A stretch of DNA of 12,876 bases from Candidatus Poseidoniales archaeon (GTDB lineage: Archaea; Thermoplasmatota; Poseidoniia; Poseidoniales; Poseidoniaceae). The DNA is taken from the NCBI GenBank assembly GCA_012270265.1, contig JAAXIR010000213.1:654-13529 (forward strand), read 5' to 3'. Below the pieces are notes generated by a model. It did not search any database and was not told where the DNA came from. It saw only the letters and a program-made list of their open reading frames with translations. The position numbers were made by a program, and so were the translations under genes. Shown here one piece after another: positions 6,773 through 12,876 of this stretch. Position 1 is the stretch's first letter; each line of letters opens with the position of its first letter.

Positions 6773-7756
6773 GTGCAAGCAATTTCCGAAGCACAGCTTT
6801 TGCGTCTTGAAGACCTTCGCGAAAAGGTCAACGTAGCATTGGATGCGTTGATTCAACGTGAACTGCAAAAGGGTGCAGGAGAGGTTGCACAACTCTCTGG
6901 TGAAATTCTGCTCAGTGGTGGCAAAAGGCTGCGTCCGCTGCTTGGAATCTTTTGTTACGAGGTTGCAGGAGGCAGCGACATCGACGAAATCATGGACCTT
7001 GCCATGGCTTTTGAGTTGATTCACACAGCTACGCTCATCCACGATGACATCAACGATGCCGCCAAGTTGCGTCGAGGGGTCACAACCCTCCACGAACGCA
7101 TTGGCCAGCCGAAGGCGATCATTGCAGGTGATTGGCTCTTCGTTCAGGGGTATGGTCTCAGTGGACGATACACGAAGGAGTGCATTGACTTGATTCGAGA
7201 AGCATGTGCAAACATTGCGGTCTCTGAATTCAAGCAACTTGACCACGTTCTTGACCTCGCCACTTCACCTGAAGATTATCTTCAAATCGTTCGTGGGAAA
7301 ACTGCGGGCCCATTTGCTGCCGTTTGTGAAAGCGCTGCAATCATTGCTGGTGCAAGCCAAGAACAATCACAAGCACTGGGACGGTTCGGAATGGAACTCG
7401 GAATTGCCTTCCAACTCATGGACGACTTGCTTGATCTGCGAGGCGATGAACGCATGGGTAAGCCACGAGGAAAAGACGTGATTGAAGGAAAAATGACGCT
7501 TCCACTCATCCACGCTCTCACCTTGCTTCATGGAGATCGACGACGTCAACTTGCTGAAATCCTCAACAATTTCAACGATGGAATGTGGGATGAACTCATG
7601 GGTCTCCTCGAGACGTCAGACTCCATCACGTATGCAGAATCCCTGATGCTCACACACCTTGAACGAGCCGTTCACGAGCTTGACCAATTTCCATCCTCAA
7701 TGGCAAAATCACTCCTCATGCAAGTGGCTGAAAACGTTCACCAACGACATGCTTGA
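6773..7756 (+). CDS. Polyprenyl (geranylgeranyl-type) diphosphate synthase
   Basis: This trans-prenyltransferase condenses isopentenyl diphosphate onto allylic diphosphates to make the C20 or longer chains for ether lipids or quinones, in the cytoplasm. The 327-residue product has SGGKRLRP at about 48-55, the first Asp-rich motif DDIND at 91-95 followed by RRG, a KTAGPF motif at 176-181, and the second Asp-rich motif DDLLD at 217-221. The family length is normal. The fifth residue before the first motif is Ala86, a small residue often seen in enzymes with products longer than C20, so chain length is uncertain. GTG 6773 is the first possible start in frame; no ribosome site precedes it, and a TTAAGA at 6744-6749 could be the TATA box of a leaderless transcript. 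The stop is 9 nt before the start of the geranylgeranyl reductase, indicating one lipid operon. Confidence 0.93.
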   Translation: MQAISEAQLLRLEDLREKVNVALDALIQRELQKGAGEVAQLSGEILLSGGKRLRPLLGIFCYEVAGGSDIDEIMDLAMAFELIHTATLIHDDINDAAKLRRGVTTLHERIGQPKAIIAGDWLFVQGYGLSGRYTKECIDLIREACANIAVSEFKQLDHVLDLATSPEDYLQIVRGKTAGPFAAVCESAAIIAGASQEQSQALGRFGMELGIAFQLMDDLLDLRGDERMGKPRGKDVIEGKMTLPLIHALTLLHGDRRRQLAEILNNFNDGMWDELMGLLETSDSITYAESLMLTHLERAVHELDQFPSSMAKSLLMQVAENVHQRHA

Positions 7757-7761
7757 GGTGA
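7755..7761 (+). promoter_or_regulatory. Ribosome binding site for geranylgeranyl reductase
   Basis: GAGGTGA overlaps the stop codon of the prenyl synthase gene. Two adjacent ATGs follow, at 7763 and 7766. The second lies 4 nt after the site, the spacing seen elsewhere in this window, so it is preferred. Confidence 0.65.
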
Positions 7762-7765
7762 AATG

Positions 7766-8902
7766 ATGGATGTTGAGCATCGTGAAGTCATCGTTGTTGG
7801 TGCAGGCCCTGCAGGCACATCTTGCGCCCAACGGTTGGCTGAAGAGAACATCGATGTCCTCATCCTTGAACGTCGAGCAATCGTTGGCAATCCAGCACAA
7901 TGTGGCGAATGCATTCCTAATTGGGGAGAAGTGGTTGGTACGTTCCACGGAATCGATGATCACGAATGGCTGAAGCGATCATTTGAGTTTCCAGACCGGA
8001 TTCAGCTTCACCGACTTGACCACATGCGCGTGTTCCTGCCCAGTGGAAAATCGTACAATTTTGACTTGTATGCCTTTGCAGGCCACCGCTTGCAGTTCGA
8101 TGGATACCTTGCTGAAAAAGCGGTTGAAGCCGGTGTAGAGATTCGAATGTCCGAACCTGTTACCAACGTCAAACGTCGTACAAAGACGGATTCGCTTCTC
8201 ATCGTCACTGAAAAAGGACGCTACACATGCGATCTTCTGATTGATGCAAGTGGCTCCCTTGCACATGTCGCACGATGTTTGCATGGAAAAGACAAGAATT
8301 ACCGGCCTGCAGATCAAGTACCAACAGCCTACGCTCAAGTTCGTGGAAATGTTCCAGAAACATTCGATGTATTCCTTGGAAGTGTAGCACCGAAAGGATA
8401 TGCGTGGATTATTCCAAAAGGGCCTGACACGGCTAATGTTGGCCTGGGCGTTCGAGCTGGTGCGCTTAATGGCTCAGTCAAAGAACATCTTCAACAATTC
8501 TGTGAAGACCTTGGGTTCGAAATTCTCTCCATTGGTGGAGGTTGGATTCCAATGGGTGGACCGATCAAAACGATGGTCGACAAGAATGTCATTGCAGTGG
8601 GTGATGCTGCTGGATTGGTGATGCCATCCAATGGAGGGGGCATCTCTCAAGCAATGATTTCGGGGTGTTTTGCTGCAGAGGCCTACATTGATTTCAAGCG
8701 GGATGGAACGCCGTTAACGGCTTACCAAGAGCGAATAGACTCTTGCTTTGGACGTGCCCTGAAAAATTCTCTCCGTTCGAAGAACATGGGCTATCTCATG
8801 TTCCAAAACGATCTCATCACCGAAGTCTTGTTGAGAATTCTCGGTCCAATTGGTGGCATCAAGCGGGCAATGGAGTGCGACAAGCCTCTGTGGGTTCTGT
8901 AA
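7766..8902 (+). CDS. Geranylgeranyl reductase family FAD oxidoreductase
   Basis: This flavoenzyme saturates the geranylgeranyl chains of archaeal ether lipids (digeranylgeranylglycerophospholipid reductase type), acting at the membrane face. The 378-residue product opens with an FAD Rossmann motif VVGAGPAG at about 10-17, with an acidic end of the second strand (LILERR). The CGECIP segment at about 46-51 is typical of archaeal GGR proteins. The second FAD motif GDAAGLVMPSNGGGISQAM lies near residues 279-297. There is no clear transmembrane span. The C-terminal end (ILGPIGGIKRAME) is usual for the family. It directly follows the prenyl diphosphate synthase and shares its ribosome site with that gene's stop, which fits consecutive steps of lipid side-chain synthesis and saturation. 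Related family members also reduce chlorophyll or quinone side chains, but the archaeal context favours membrane lipids. Confidence 0.93.
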   Translation: MDVEHREVIVVGAGPAGTSCAQRLAEENIDVLILERRAIVGNPAQCGECIPNWGEVVGTFHGIDDHEWLKRSFEFPDRIQLHRLDHMRVFLPSGKSYNFDLYAFAGHRLQFDGYLAEKAVEAGVEIRMSEPVTNVKRRTKTDSLLIVTEKGRYTCDLLIDASGSLAHVARCLHGKDKNYRPADQVPTAYAQVRGNVPETFDVFLGSVAPKGYAWIIPKGPDTANVGLGVRAGALNGSVKEHLQQFCEDLGFEILSIGGGWIPMGGPIKTMVDKNVIAVGDAAGLVMPSNGGGISQAMISGCFAAEAYIDFKRDGTPLTAYQERIDSCFGRALKNSLRSKNMGYLMFQNDLITEVLLRILGPIGGIKRAMECDKPLWVL

Positions 8903-8904
8903 CA

Positions 8905-8913
8905 TTGTATTGT
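8905..8913 (+). promoter_or_regulatory. Possible promoter element TTGTATTGT of the pilin gene
   Basis: In the 60-nt gap after the reductase gene an AT-rich TTGTATTGT stands where a TATA box would place a transcript start near 8935. The identical nine bases recur at 11257-11265, before aroA, at a similar distance from its start. This is suggestive only. Confidence 0.25.
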
Positions 8914-8962
8914 TGTCGAAATTCATCGGTGTGTTCAAGTCTTATCGATGCTAGCGCAAGGT

Positions 8963-9454
8963 ATGGCGAAGATGCAACGCGATGATGAGGCAGTTAGCCC
9001 CGTCATTGCAACGGTTCTTCTTCTTGCCATCACAGTTATGCTTTCTGGTATGGTCTTCGTTCTCATGCAAGGTGCATTAAGTACTGCAGAAAAAGCACCA
9101 CCTCAGATGACTGTGAGCGTCCGTGCTCTCGACAATGGCTACCATGTTGTGAGAATCACAACCCTTGACCAAACCCTTGATCCCGCCCGTGTATCGTTCC
9201 AGCTCAACGAACAAGGAAGTGATCTCAATTCCTCTCTATCTGGATTTGTGAATGATGCTGAAGTCTACTCAGTGATTGGATCCAACATTTCATTCCATGA
9301 TCGAGATGCGAGTTACTCCATATCAGCAGGTGATTATTTCGTCATTCATTCTGAGGAAATAGGTGCTGACGAGGGCGTTTGGACCTTCGTGCTCCTTGAC
9401 GAAACCGTTCAATCCGTGCTTGTTCGAGTGGATTTACCACCAATGACGTCTTGA
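8963..9454 (+). CDS. Archaeal type IV pilin-like protein
   Basis: This is a secreted or filament-forming protein with a class III signal peptide. The N-terminus has a short charged region (MAKMQRDDE) and then AVSPVIATVLLLAITVMLSG, the hallmark of the archaeal pilin N-domain (VSPVIA followed by a hydrophobic helix). Processing by a PibD/ArlK-type prepilin peptidase just before the AVSPV segment is expected from the family. The remaining 120 or so residues are beta-rich with no cysteine, as in pilin head domains. Three in-frame ATGs are possible (8948, 8963, 8972). 8963 follows CAAGGT almost directly, while 8972 would leave a more usual distance to it and the shorter leader typical of such pilins. 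It is separated from the platform and ATPase genes by about 5.9 kb. Whether that machine assembles it is inferred. Its stop abuts the stop of the convergent LON-domain gene. Confidence 0.87.
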   Translation: MAKMQRDDEAVSPVIATVLLLAITVMLSGMVFVLMQGALSTAEKAPPQMTVSVRALDNGYHVVRITTLDQTLDPARVSFQLNEQGSDLNSSLSGFVNDAEVYSVIGSNISFHDRDASYSISAGDYFVIHSEEIGADEGVWTFVLLDETVQSVLVRVDLPPMTS

Positions 9455-10198
9455 TTAATCTTCAGCGTCATTCAGTGCACGAATGAAGTTGAGTTGAGCG
9501 TTTTTCTCTCGTAGAGCGCGCTGAAGGATTGAGAACACATCGGAACTTGTTGAAGACCCAAGAGCAGATTGTCTATCCTCGACTTTGTCCAAAACAGCAT
9601 TGGCTACTTGCCACAAAGACGTTGAATCGTATGGTAGAAATTCTTCCTCAAGAATCAAGAGCATTTGCTCGAGATCAACATCTTCATTACGGAACATGGC
9701 ATTTACATCGACAATGTGCTGTGCCCAATCGTGAAGGAAATCGGACCAATCCTCTGCGGACAATTCACCCTCCAAATCATCGAGGAGACGAACCCTTGCT
9801 CGAAGGTAGAGTTTTCCTTCAGGCTGGTCCTCTACGTATTGCTCAACAAGATCATCAACGGTCGGATAAATGTCTCCAAAGGGCATTGATGGCAGAGCAG
9901 CTTGGACAACGTCCAACACCTCGAAGCGTTGTTCAGCATTTGCTGTAAACATCAGGTTGGTCCCTTGTTCCCTCATATCAGACAGCGAACACATGACACC
10001 AAAAGTCCCTGGTTGCGACCAGCCATCGATCGATTCGGAATCAGGGTCGTGTGCAATGTATCCAAATGGGCCTTCATTGAGTGTACAATCATCGAGCATT
10101 TGCTTGTATCTTGGCTCGAATACGCGAAGCGGTTCGTTGATGGAAGGAAAGATTCCAGAGGGTAAAACGAACAATGGGATTGTCTCGCTGTCGCTCAT
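9455..10198 (-). CDS. Stand-alone LON substrate-binding domain protein
   Basis: The N-terminal half matches the LON N-terminal (substrate-binding) domain: IPLFVLPSGIFPSINEPLRV at about 7-26, then FEPRYKQMLDDC, GPFGYIAH, FGVMCSLSDM and a strand FEVLDV. These parallel the family pattern plFpL..vlFPg..lpLrIFEpRY. There is no AAA+ ATPase or Ser-Lys protease domain, so at 247 residues it is a LON-domain-only protein, a type known in bacteria and archaea whose role is poorly defined. The C-terminal 110 residues are acidic and helical. The start is taken at ATG 10198, which has GGTG 5 nt before it, rather than ATG 10204 two codons earlier. It lies downstream of moaA on the same strand, with about 39 nt between them, so it may be co-transcribed. 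It probably binds misfolded or specific proteins, by analogy only. Confidence 0.85.
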   Translation of the reverse strand: MSDSETIPLFVLPSGIFPSINEPLRVFEPRYKQMLDDCTLNEGPFGYIAHDPDSESIDGWSQPGTFGVMCSLSDMREQGTNLMFTANAEQRFEVLDVVQAALPSMPFGDIYPTVDDLVEQYVEDQPEGKLYLRARVRLLDDLEGELSAEDWSDFLHDWAQHIVDVNAMFRNEDVDLEQMLLILEEEFLPYDSTSLWQVANAVLDKVEDRQSALGSSTSSDVFSILQRALREKNAQLNFIRALNDAED

Positions 10199-10237
10199 AC
10201 ACATACACCAACCTTGACCCTCTTCAAGGGTTGTGGT

Positions 10238-11239
10238 CTAGCCACCGATGTAGGACATCTCAACTTTGAGATTCTTTGTTTGAATCGAACGCTCCTCAGA
10301 ATAGCGATCCTTCCTCTCCACCCATATGGATTGAATCGCTCGTGCGATATCTTCGTCAGAGGCATCCATTCGCAGAATTCCTCGAACATCATGACCTTTG
10401 TTTGCAAAAAGGCACGTGTAGATGCTTCCGTTCGCAGACAAGCGAGCGCGAGAACAATCTCCGCAAAATGGATTCGTTATGGATTCAATGAAGCCTATCT
10501 TCCATCCATCCTTAGTCGAATAGACCCGCGCAACGTCGCTGGCATGTTGTGGTTGATTTGCTTGAAGTGAACCGAATTCTTGCTCTAATACCTCGCGCAT
10601 TGAATCGGCAGAAACAACTTGGTCCATGTTCCAGTTGTTGGTTGAACCAACATCCATGTACTCAATGAAACGGATTGGAATTCCTCGAGGCCCAAATGTT
10701 CTGACCAAATCGATGATTTGGTTTTCGTTGACATCTTTCTTGATGACAGTGTTGATTTTGAGAGGCAGGCCTATGCTCTGGGCTTCACCAATGGCCTTCA
10801 GGACAATCGCTGGCGTTGCTTCCGTATCGCCCATCAATCGGTACGTGTTCTCGTCCAAGGCATCCAGCGAAATTGTTGCACGACTTAGTCCAGCATCAAC
10901 CAATGATTCCAGATGCTTACTGAGTAAGAGACCATTGGTTGTAATGGCAATGTCAAGTTCATCAGAACAAGCTCGCAATTGGCGAACCAATTCGCTCAAA
11001 TTTCTTCTTAGCAACGGTTCACCTCCAGTGAGACGTACCTTACGAAGACCATGTGGTAGAAGAGCTTGTACAACACGGACAATCTCCTCAAATCGTAGAA
11101 TATCTTCCTTTGGCAGGAATTCATGATTCTCATCGAAGTGTTCACGAGGCATACAGTATCGACATCGCATGTTGCAACGGTCGGTCACTGATATTCGCAA
11201 ATCGAGGAGAGGACGACGGAATGCATCCTCGAGGACCAT
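10238..11239 (-). CDS. moaA: GTP 3',8-cyclase MoaA (radical SAM, molybdopterin biosynthesis)
   Basis: This enzyme carries out the first step of molybdenum/tungsten cofactor synthesis, converting GTP to 3',8-cyclo-GTP, which MoaC then uses. The 333-residue product is full length. The radical SAM cluster motif CNMRCRYC gives Cys 22, 26 and 29. The SAM-binding TGGEP lies at 71-75. The C-terminal GTP-binding cluster motif has Cys 259, 262 and 276 (NPFCGDC and YTC). The protein ends in Gly-Gly, as in authentic MoaA, where that tail reaches the active site; this separates it from other radical SAM proteins. AGGAG lies about 5 nt before ATG 11239. No other moa gene is in the window. It diverges from aroA with about 70 nt between starts and is followed on its strand by the LON-domain gene. 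Confidence 0.97.
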   Translation of the reverse strand: MVLEDAFRRPLLDLRISVTDRCNMRCRYCMPREHFDENHEFLPKEDILRFEEIVRVVQALLPHGLRKVRLTGGEPLLRRNLSELVRQLRACSDELDIAITTNGLLLSKHLESLVDAGLSRATISLDALDENTYRLMGDTEATPAIVLKAIGEAQSIGLPLKINTVIKKDVNENQIIDLVRTFGPRGIPIRFIEYMDVGSTNNWNMDQVVSADSMREVLEQEFGSLQANQPQHASDVARVYSTKDGWKIGFIESITNPFCGDCSRARLSANGSIYTCLFANKGHDVRGILRMDASDEDIARAIQSIWVERKDRYSEERSIQTKNLKVEMSYIGG

Positions 11240-11256
11240 GTGTTCTCCTATGCCCT

Positions 11257-11265
11257 TTGTATTGT
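11257..11265 (+). promoter_or_regulatory. Possible promoter element TTGTATTGT of aroA
   Basis: This AT-rich stretch lies in the 70-nt space between the divergent moaA and aroA starts. A TATA box here would put the transcript start near 11285, about 25 nt before ATG 11310. It is identical over nine bases to the element before the pilin gene. On the other strand, CATATC at 11288-11293 is at a fitting distance to serve moaA. Confidence 0.25.
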
Positions 11266-11309
11266 GAATGTTTGCAAGCCTTCATCTGATATGGTTCTGT
11301 GGAGATACC

Positions 11310-12659
11310 ATGGCAAAAGGCTGGGTAAAACGCTGGGGGGCCCGAGGAAAAGGGCATCGTCCAAGCCACATCCCCGCCCTCGAGGTGCATCCGACGAATG
11401 TATCTGAGGATAATTGGGTTCTTCCTCCATCGAAAAGCCATCTCATTCGGATGATGCATCTTTGTGCACTAAGCCCAAACAAGCACATACTTACTGGATT
11501 TTCACGACTTGGAGAAGATGCAGAGAGCATGAAGCGATGTCTTACCCAACTTGGGGTTGGATTCTGCGACCTTGAACATGGAATGGAAATAACTGGAACT
11601 GGGATTGACGGGTTCAATCGTTCACCGAGTGTCCTCCACGCAGGCAATTCTGGAACAGCCTTGCGTTTGCTTCTCGGACTTACTTCACGGCTTCAATTTG
11701 TGAGCATGATCGATGGAGATTCAAGTCTACGAAATAGAAACCACTCGACACTCCTGGATGCGCTAGCTCCTCTCGGAGTGGACCTCTCCTATGGAATTGA
11801 GCAGGAACGGTTACCCATACTCGTCCACGGACCCTGGCAAGGCGAGGAAGTAACTGTAGACGTCTCAAAATCGTCACAGCCCTACTCGAGTCTTTTGCTT
11901 GCTTCGTGTGGACAGGAGGCTGATTGCGTGATTCACACAAAAGGGACTCCTGTCAGTCGTCGACACTCAGGTTTGACCATCGAATTGATGCAGGAATGTG
12001 GTGCAGCGATTGAAATCACTGAAGAGAAGACAATTATTTCCCCATGGACCTCGAATCCACCTTCAGAGTGGGACGTTCCCCCAGACGGATCGATGGTGTC
12101 GTTCCCAATCCTTGCATGTCTCTTGACGAAACAGCCCATTCGAATTGAGAATCCCGTCGATGCAAACGATGCACTGGGACATGAAATCCTCTTCGATCAT
12201 CTCAGCAGATTTGGAATCAGTTATCAGGATTCGACCCTACGTTGTGATGGAAGTTCCGATGAGGTCGACATTGATCTTCGCGATGCGAACGATTTGTTAC
12301 CCCCTCTTGCAGCCATCCTCGCTGTTTCAGGAGGCGGTAGGCTTAGAGGAGCCGCTCATGCCAAACATAAGGAAAGCAATCGAATACGTTCGACCAAGAA
12401 ACTCCTGGAAGCATTTGGATTGACAGCGAGCATCGAAGATGATGGTCTTTCTATAGAGGGTGGACAGGCCCTCACCATGCCAGATTCCCGTGTTGACACC
12501 TATGGAGATCATCGGATCCAAATGACGGCTGTTCTGCTCGCAACGCAAACTGGAGCGATGGTCGAAGGGCCAAGACTGCACAGAATTGCTGACCCTGAGT
12601 TCCTCAACCGTCTTTCAGCCATGCCTACCGAAGTGCTTGTCAAGGGAATCCAACGATAG
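11310..12659 (+). CDS. aroA: 3-phosphoshikimate 1-carboxyvinyltransferase (EPSP synthase)
   Basis: This is the sixth step of the shikimate pathway, joining shikimate 3-phosphate and phosphoenolpyruvate in the cytoplasm. The product has the family length of 449 residues from ATG 11310, preceded by GGAGAT a few bases upstream; an in-frame ATG at 11268 would add 14 residues with no homologous role. Active-site segments are visible. PPSKSHLIR gives Lys42, Ser43 and Arg47. HAGNSGTALRLLLG is at about 110-122, RNRNHSTLLDAL at 141-152, SSQP at 188-191, PDGS with Asp259, KESNR with Lys354, Glu355 and Arg358, and GDHRIQM with His401 and Arg402. The usual C-terminal KSYPxF/KTFPDF segment reads IADPEF near 426-431, so the Lys corresponding to E. 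coli Lys411 appears to be missing. It overlaps the convergent mutL by 45 nt and stands alone from other aro genes. Confidence 0.95.
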   Translation: MAKGWVKRWGARGKGHRPSHIPALEVHPTNVSEDNWVLPPSKSHLIRMMHLCALSPNKHILTGFSRLGEDAESMKRCLTQLGVGFCDLEHGMEITGTGIDGFNRSPSVLHAGNSGTALRLLLGLTSRLQFVSMIDGDSSLRNRNHSTLLDALAPLGVDLSYGIEQERLPILVHGPWQGEEVTVDVSKSSQPYSSLLLASCGQEADCVIHTKGTPVSRRHSGLTIELMQECGAAIEITEEKTIISPWTSNPPSEWDVPPDGSMVSFPILACLLTKQPIRIENPVDANDALGHEILFDHLSRFGISYQDSTLRCDGSSDEVDIDLRDANDLLPPLAAILAVSGGGRLRGAAHAKHKESNRIRSTKKLLEAFGLTASIEDDGLSIEGGQALTMPDSRVDTYGDHRIQMTAVLLATQTGAMVEGPRLHRIADPEFLNRLSAMPTEVLVKGIQR

Positions 12660-12876
12660 TCGCAAAGCCGTTGGACGGCCATGAACACATGCCCAAGGAT
12701 TTGGAACGTTTCGCATATCTTCAAGCAATCTTCGCATTTGAGCGATGGTGAGTGTATCGTTTGCCTTGACAGCCCCTCGACATGCGTTAAGGAAAGCCAA
12801 GTGATCTTTACGTCGCTCAATGGTTTCCAATGGTGCGCCATCCTCTGATATATCCTGTAACAGATCAAGCAAAAAT
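12615..12876 (-). CDS. mutL: DNA mismatch repair protein MutL, C-terminal end (partial)
   Basis: The last 87 or so codons of MutL are present; the N-terminal ATPase part lies beyond the window. The visible piece has the conserved C-terminal dimerisation/endonuclease motifs in order: ACRGAVKA, a helix IAQMRRLLEDM, then CVHGRPTALRLSLDSLDKHF and a final FGR. These correspond to the AC[R/H], CPHGRP and FxR elements that form the metal site of endonuclease-type MutL (as in B. subtilis MutL and human PMS2), with Val in place of Pro after the Cys. This suggests a nicking MutL rather than the E. coli type. The DQHAxxER motif would lie outside the window. The 3' end overlaps aroA by 45 nt. Confidence 0.9.
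   Translation of the reverse strand, partial: FLLDLLQDISEDGAPLETIERRKDHLAFLNACRGAVKANDTLTIAQMRRLLEDMRNVPNPWACVHGRPTALRLSLDSLDKHFGRHG

Noticed and set aside
6716..7246. 176-codon open frame on the minus strand
   Set aside because: It is antisense to the prenyl synthase, including its first Asp-rich motif, and is Cys-rich and featureless.
9529..9948. 139-codon open frame on the plus strand
   Set aside because: It is antisense to the LON-domain gene; its His/Gln/Arg-rich composition is unlike the real proteins of the window.
10212..10229. Small hairpin (CCTTGA / TCAAGG) between moaA and the LON-domain gene as a terminator
   Set aside because: The stem is only 6 nt, AT-containing and without a following T-run in the transcribed direction, so it is likely chance.
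10626..11126. 166-codon open frame on the plus strand
   Set aside because: It lies wholly antisense to moaA, whose cluster motifs and C-terminal GG are intact. The product shows no domain and no ribosome site.
12509..12868. 119-codon open frame on the minus strand overlapping the end of aroA
   Set aside because: It is out of frame with the clear MutL C-terminal motifs on the same strand and antisense to aroA.

Overview
The window most likely comes from a planktonic euryarchaeote of the Thermoplasmatota, probably Marine Group II/III (Poseidoniia). This is inferred from gene content, not from a marker gene. The archaeal signs are a pilin with the VSPVI-type N-terminus, a geranylgeranyl reductase beside a prenyl diphosphate synthase, short intergenic spaces and archaeal-style ribosome binding sites (GGTGA or GAGGTGA, about 4-6 nt before the start). 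No rRNA, tRNA, CRISPR array or insertion sequence was recognised. No stretch longer than 300 bases lacks a gene.

Layout. (1) Positions 1-3099, plus strand: the tail of an unidentified gene, an unidentified 117-residue protein, two one-domain T2SF membrane platform proteins, and a CpaF/TadA-like secretion ATPase. Together these look like the assembly core of an archaeal Tad/Epd-type pilus or type IV filament. (2) 3093-4844, minus: a large acidic protein with three SAP-like modules at its N-terminus. (3) 5016-5633, plus: a helical, coiled-coil-like protein of unknown function. (4) 5612-6691, minus: a protein that follows the architecture of porphobilinogen deaminase (HemC) but appears to lack its catalytic Asp and cofactor-binding Cys. 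(5) 6773-8902, plus: a polyprenyl diphosphate synthase and a geranylgeranyl reductase, a likely archaeal membrane-lipid operon. (6) 8963-9454, plus: a type IV pilin-like protein, a possible substrate of a filament machine like the one at the start of the window. (7) 9455-11239, minus: MoaA (molybdopterin biosynthesis) followed by a stand-alone LON substrate-binding-domain protein. (8) 11310-12659, plus: EPSP synthase (AroA, shikimate pathway). (9) 12615-12876, minus: the C-terminus of MutL, cut by the window edge.

The genes are mostly housekeeping plus a filament system, packed tightly. Four convergent pairs overlap or abut at their 3' ends, and divergent pairs share short promoter regions. 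The points most worth a second look are the HemC-fold probable pseudoenzyme, the Tad-like ATPase with a two-gene platform and an unidentified small partner, the triple-SAP protein, the palindrome between the divergent hemC-like and prenyl synthase genes, and the near-perfect inverted repeat at the very start of the window, which may be an assembly fold-back.
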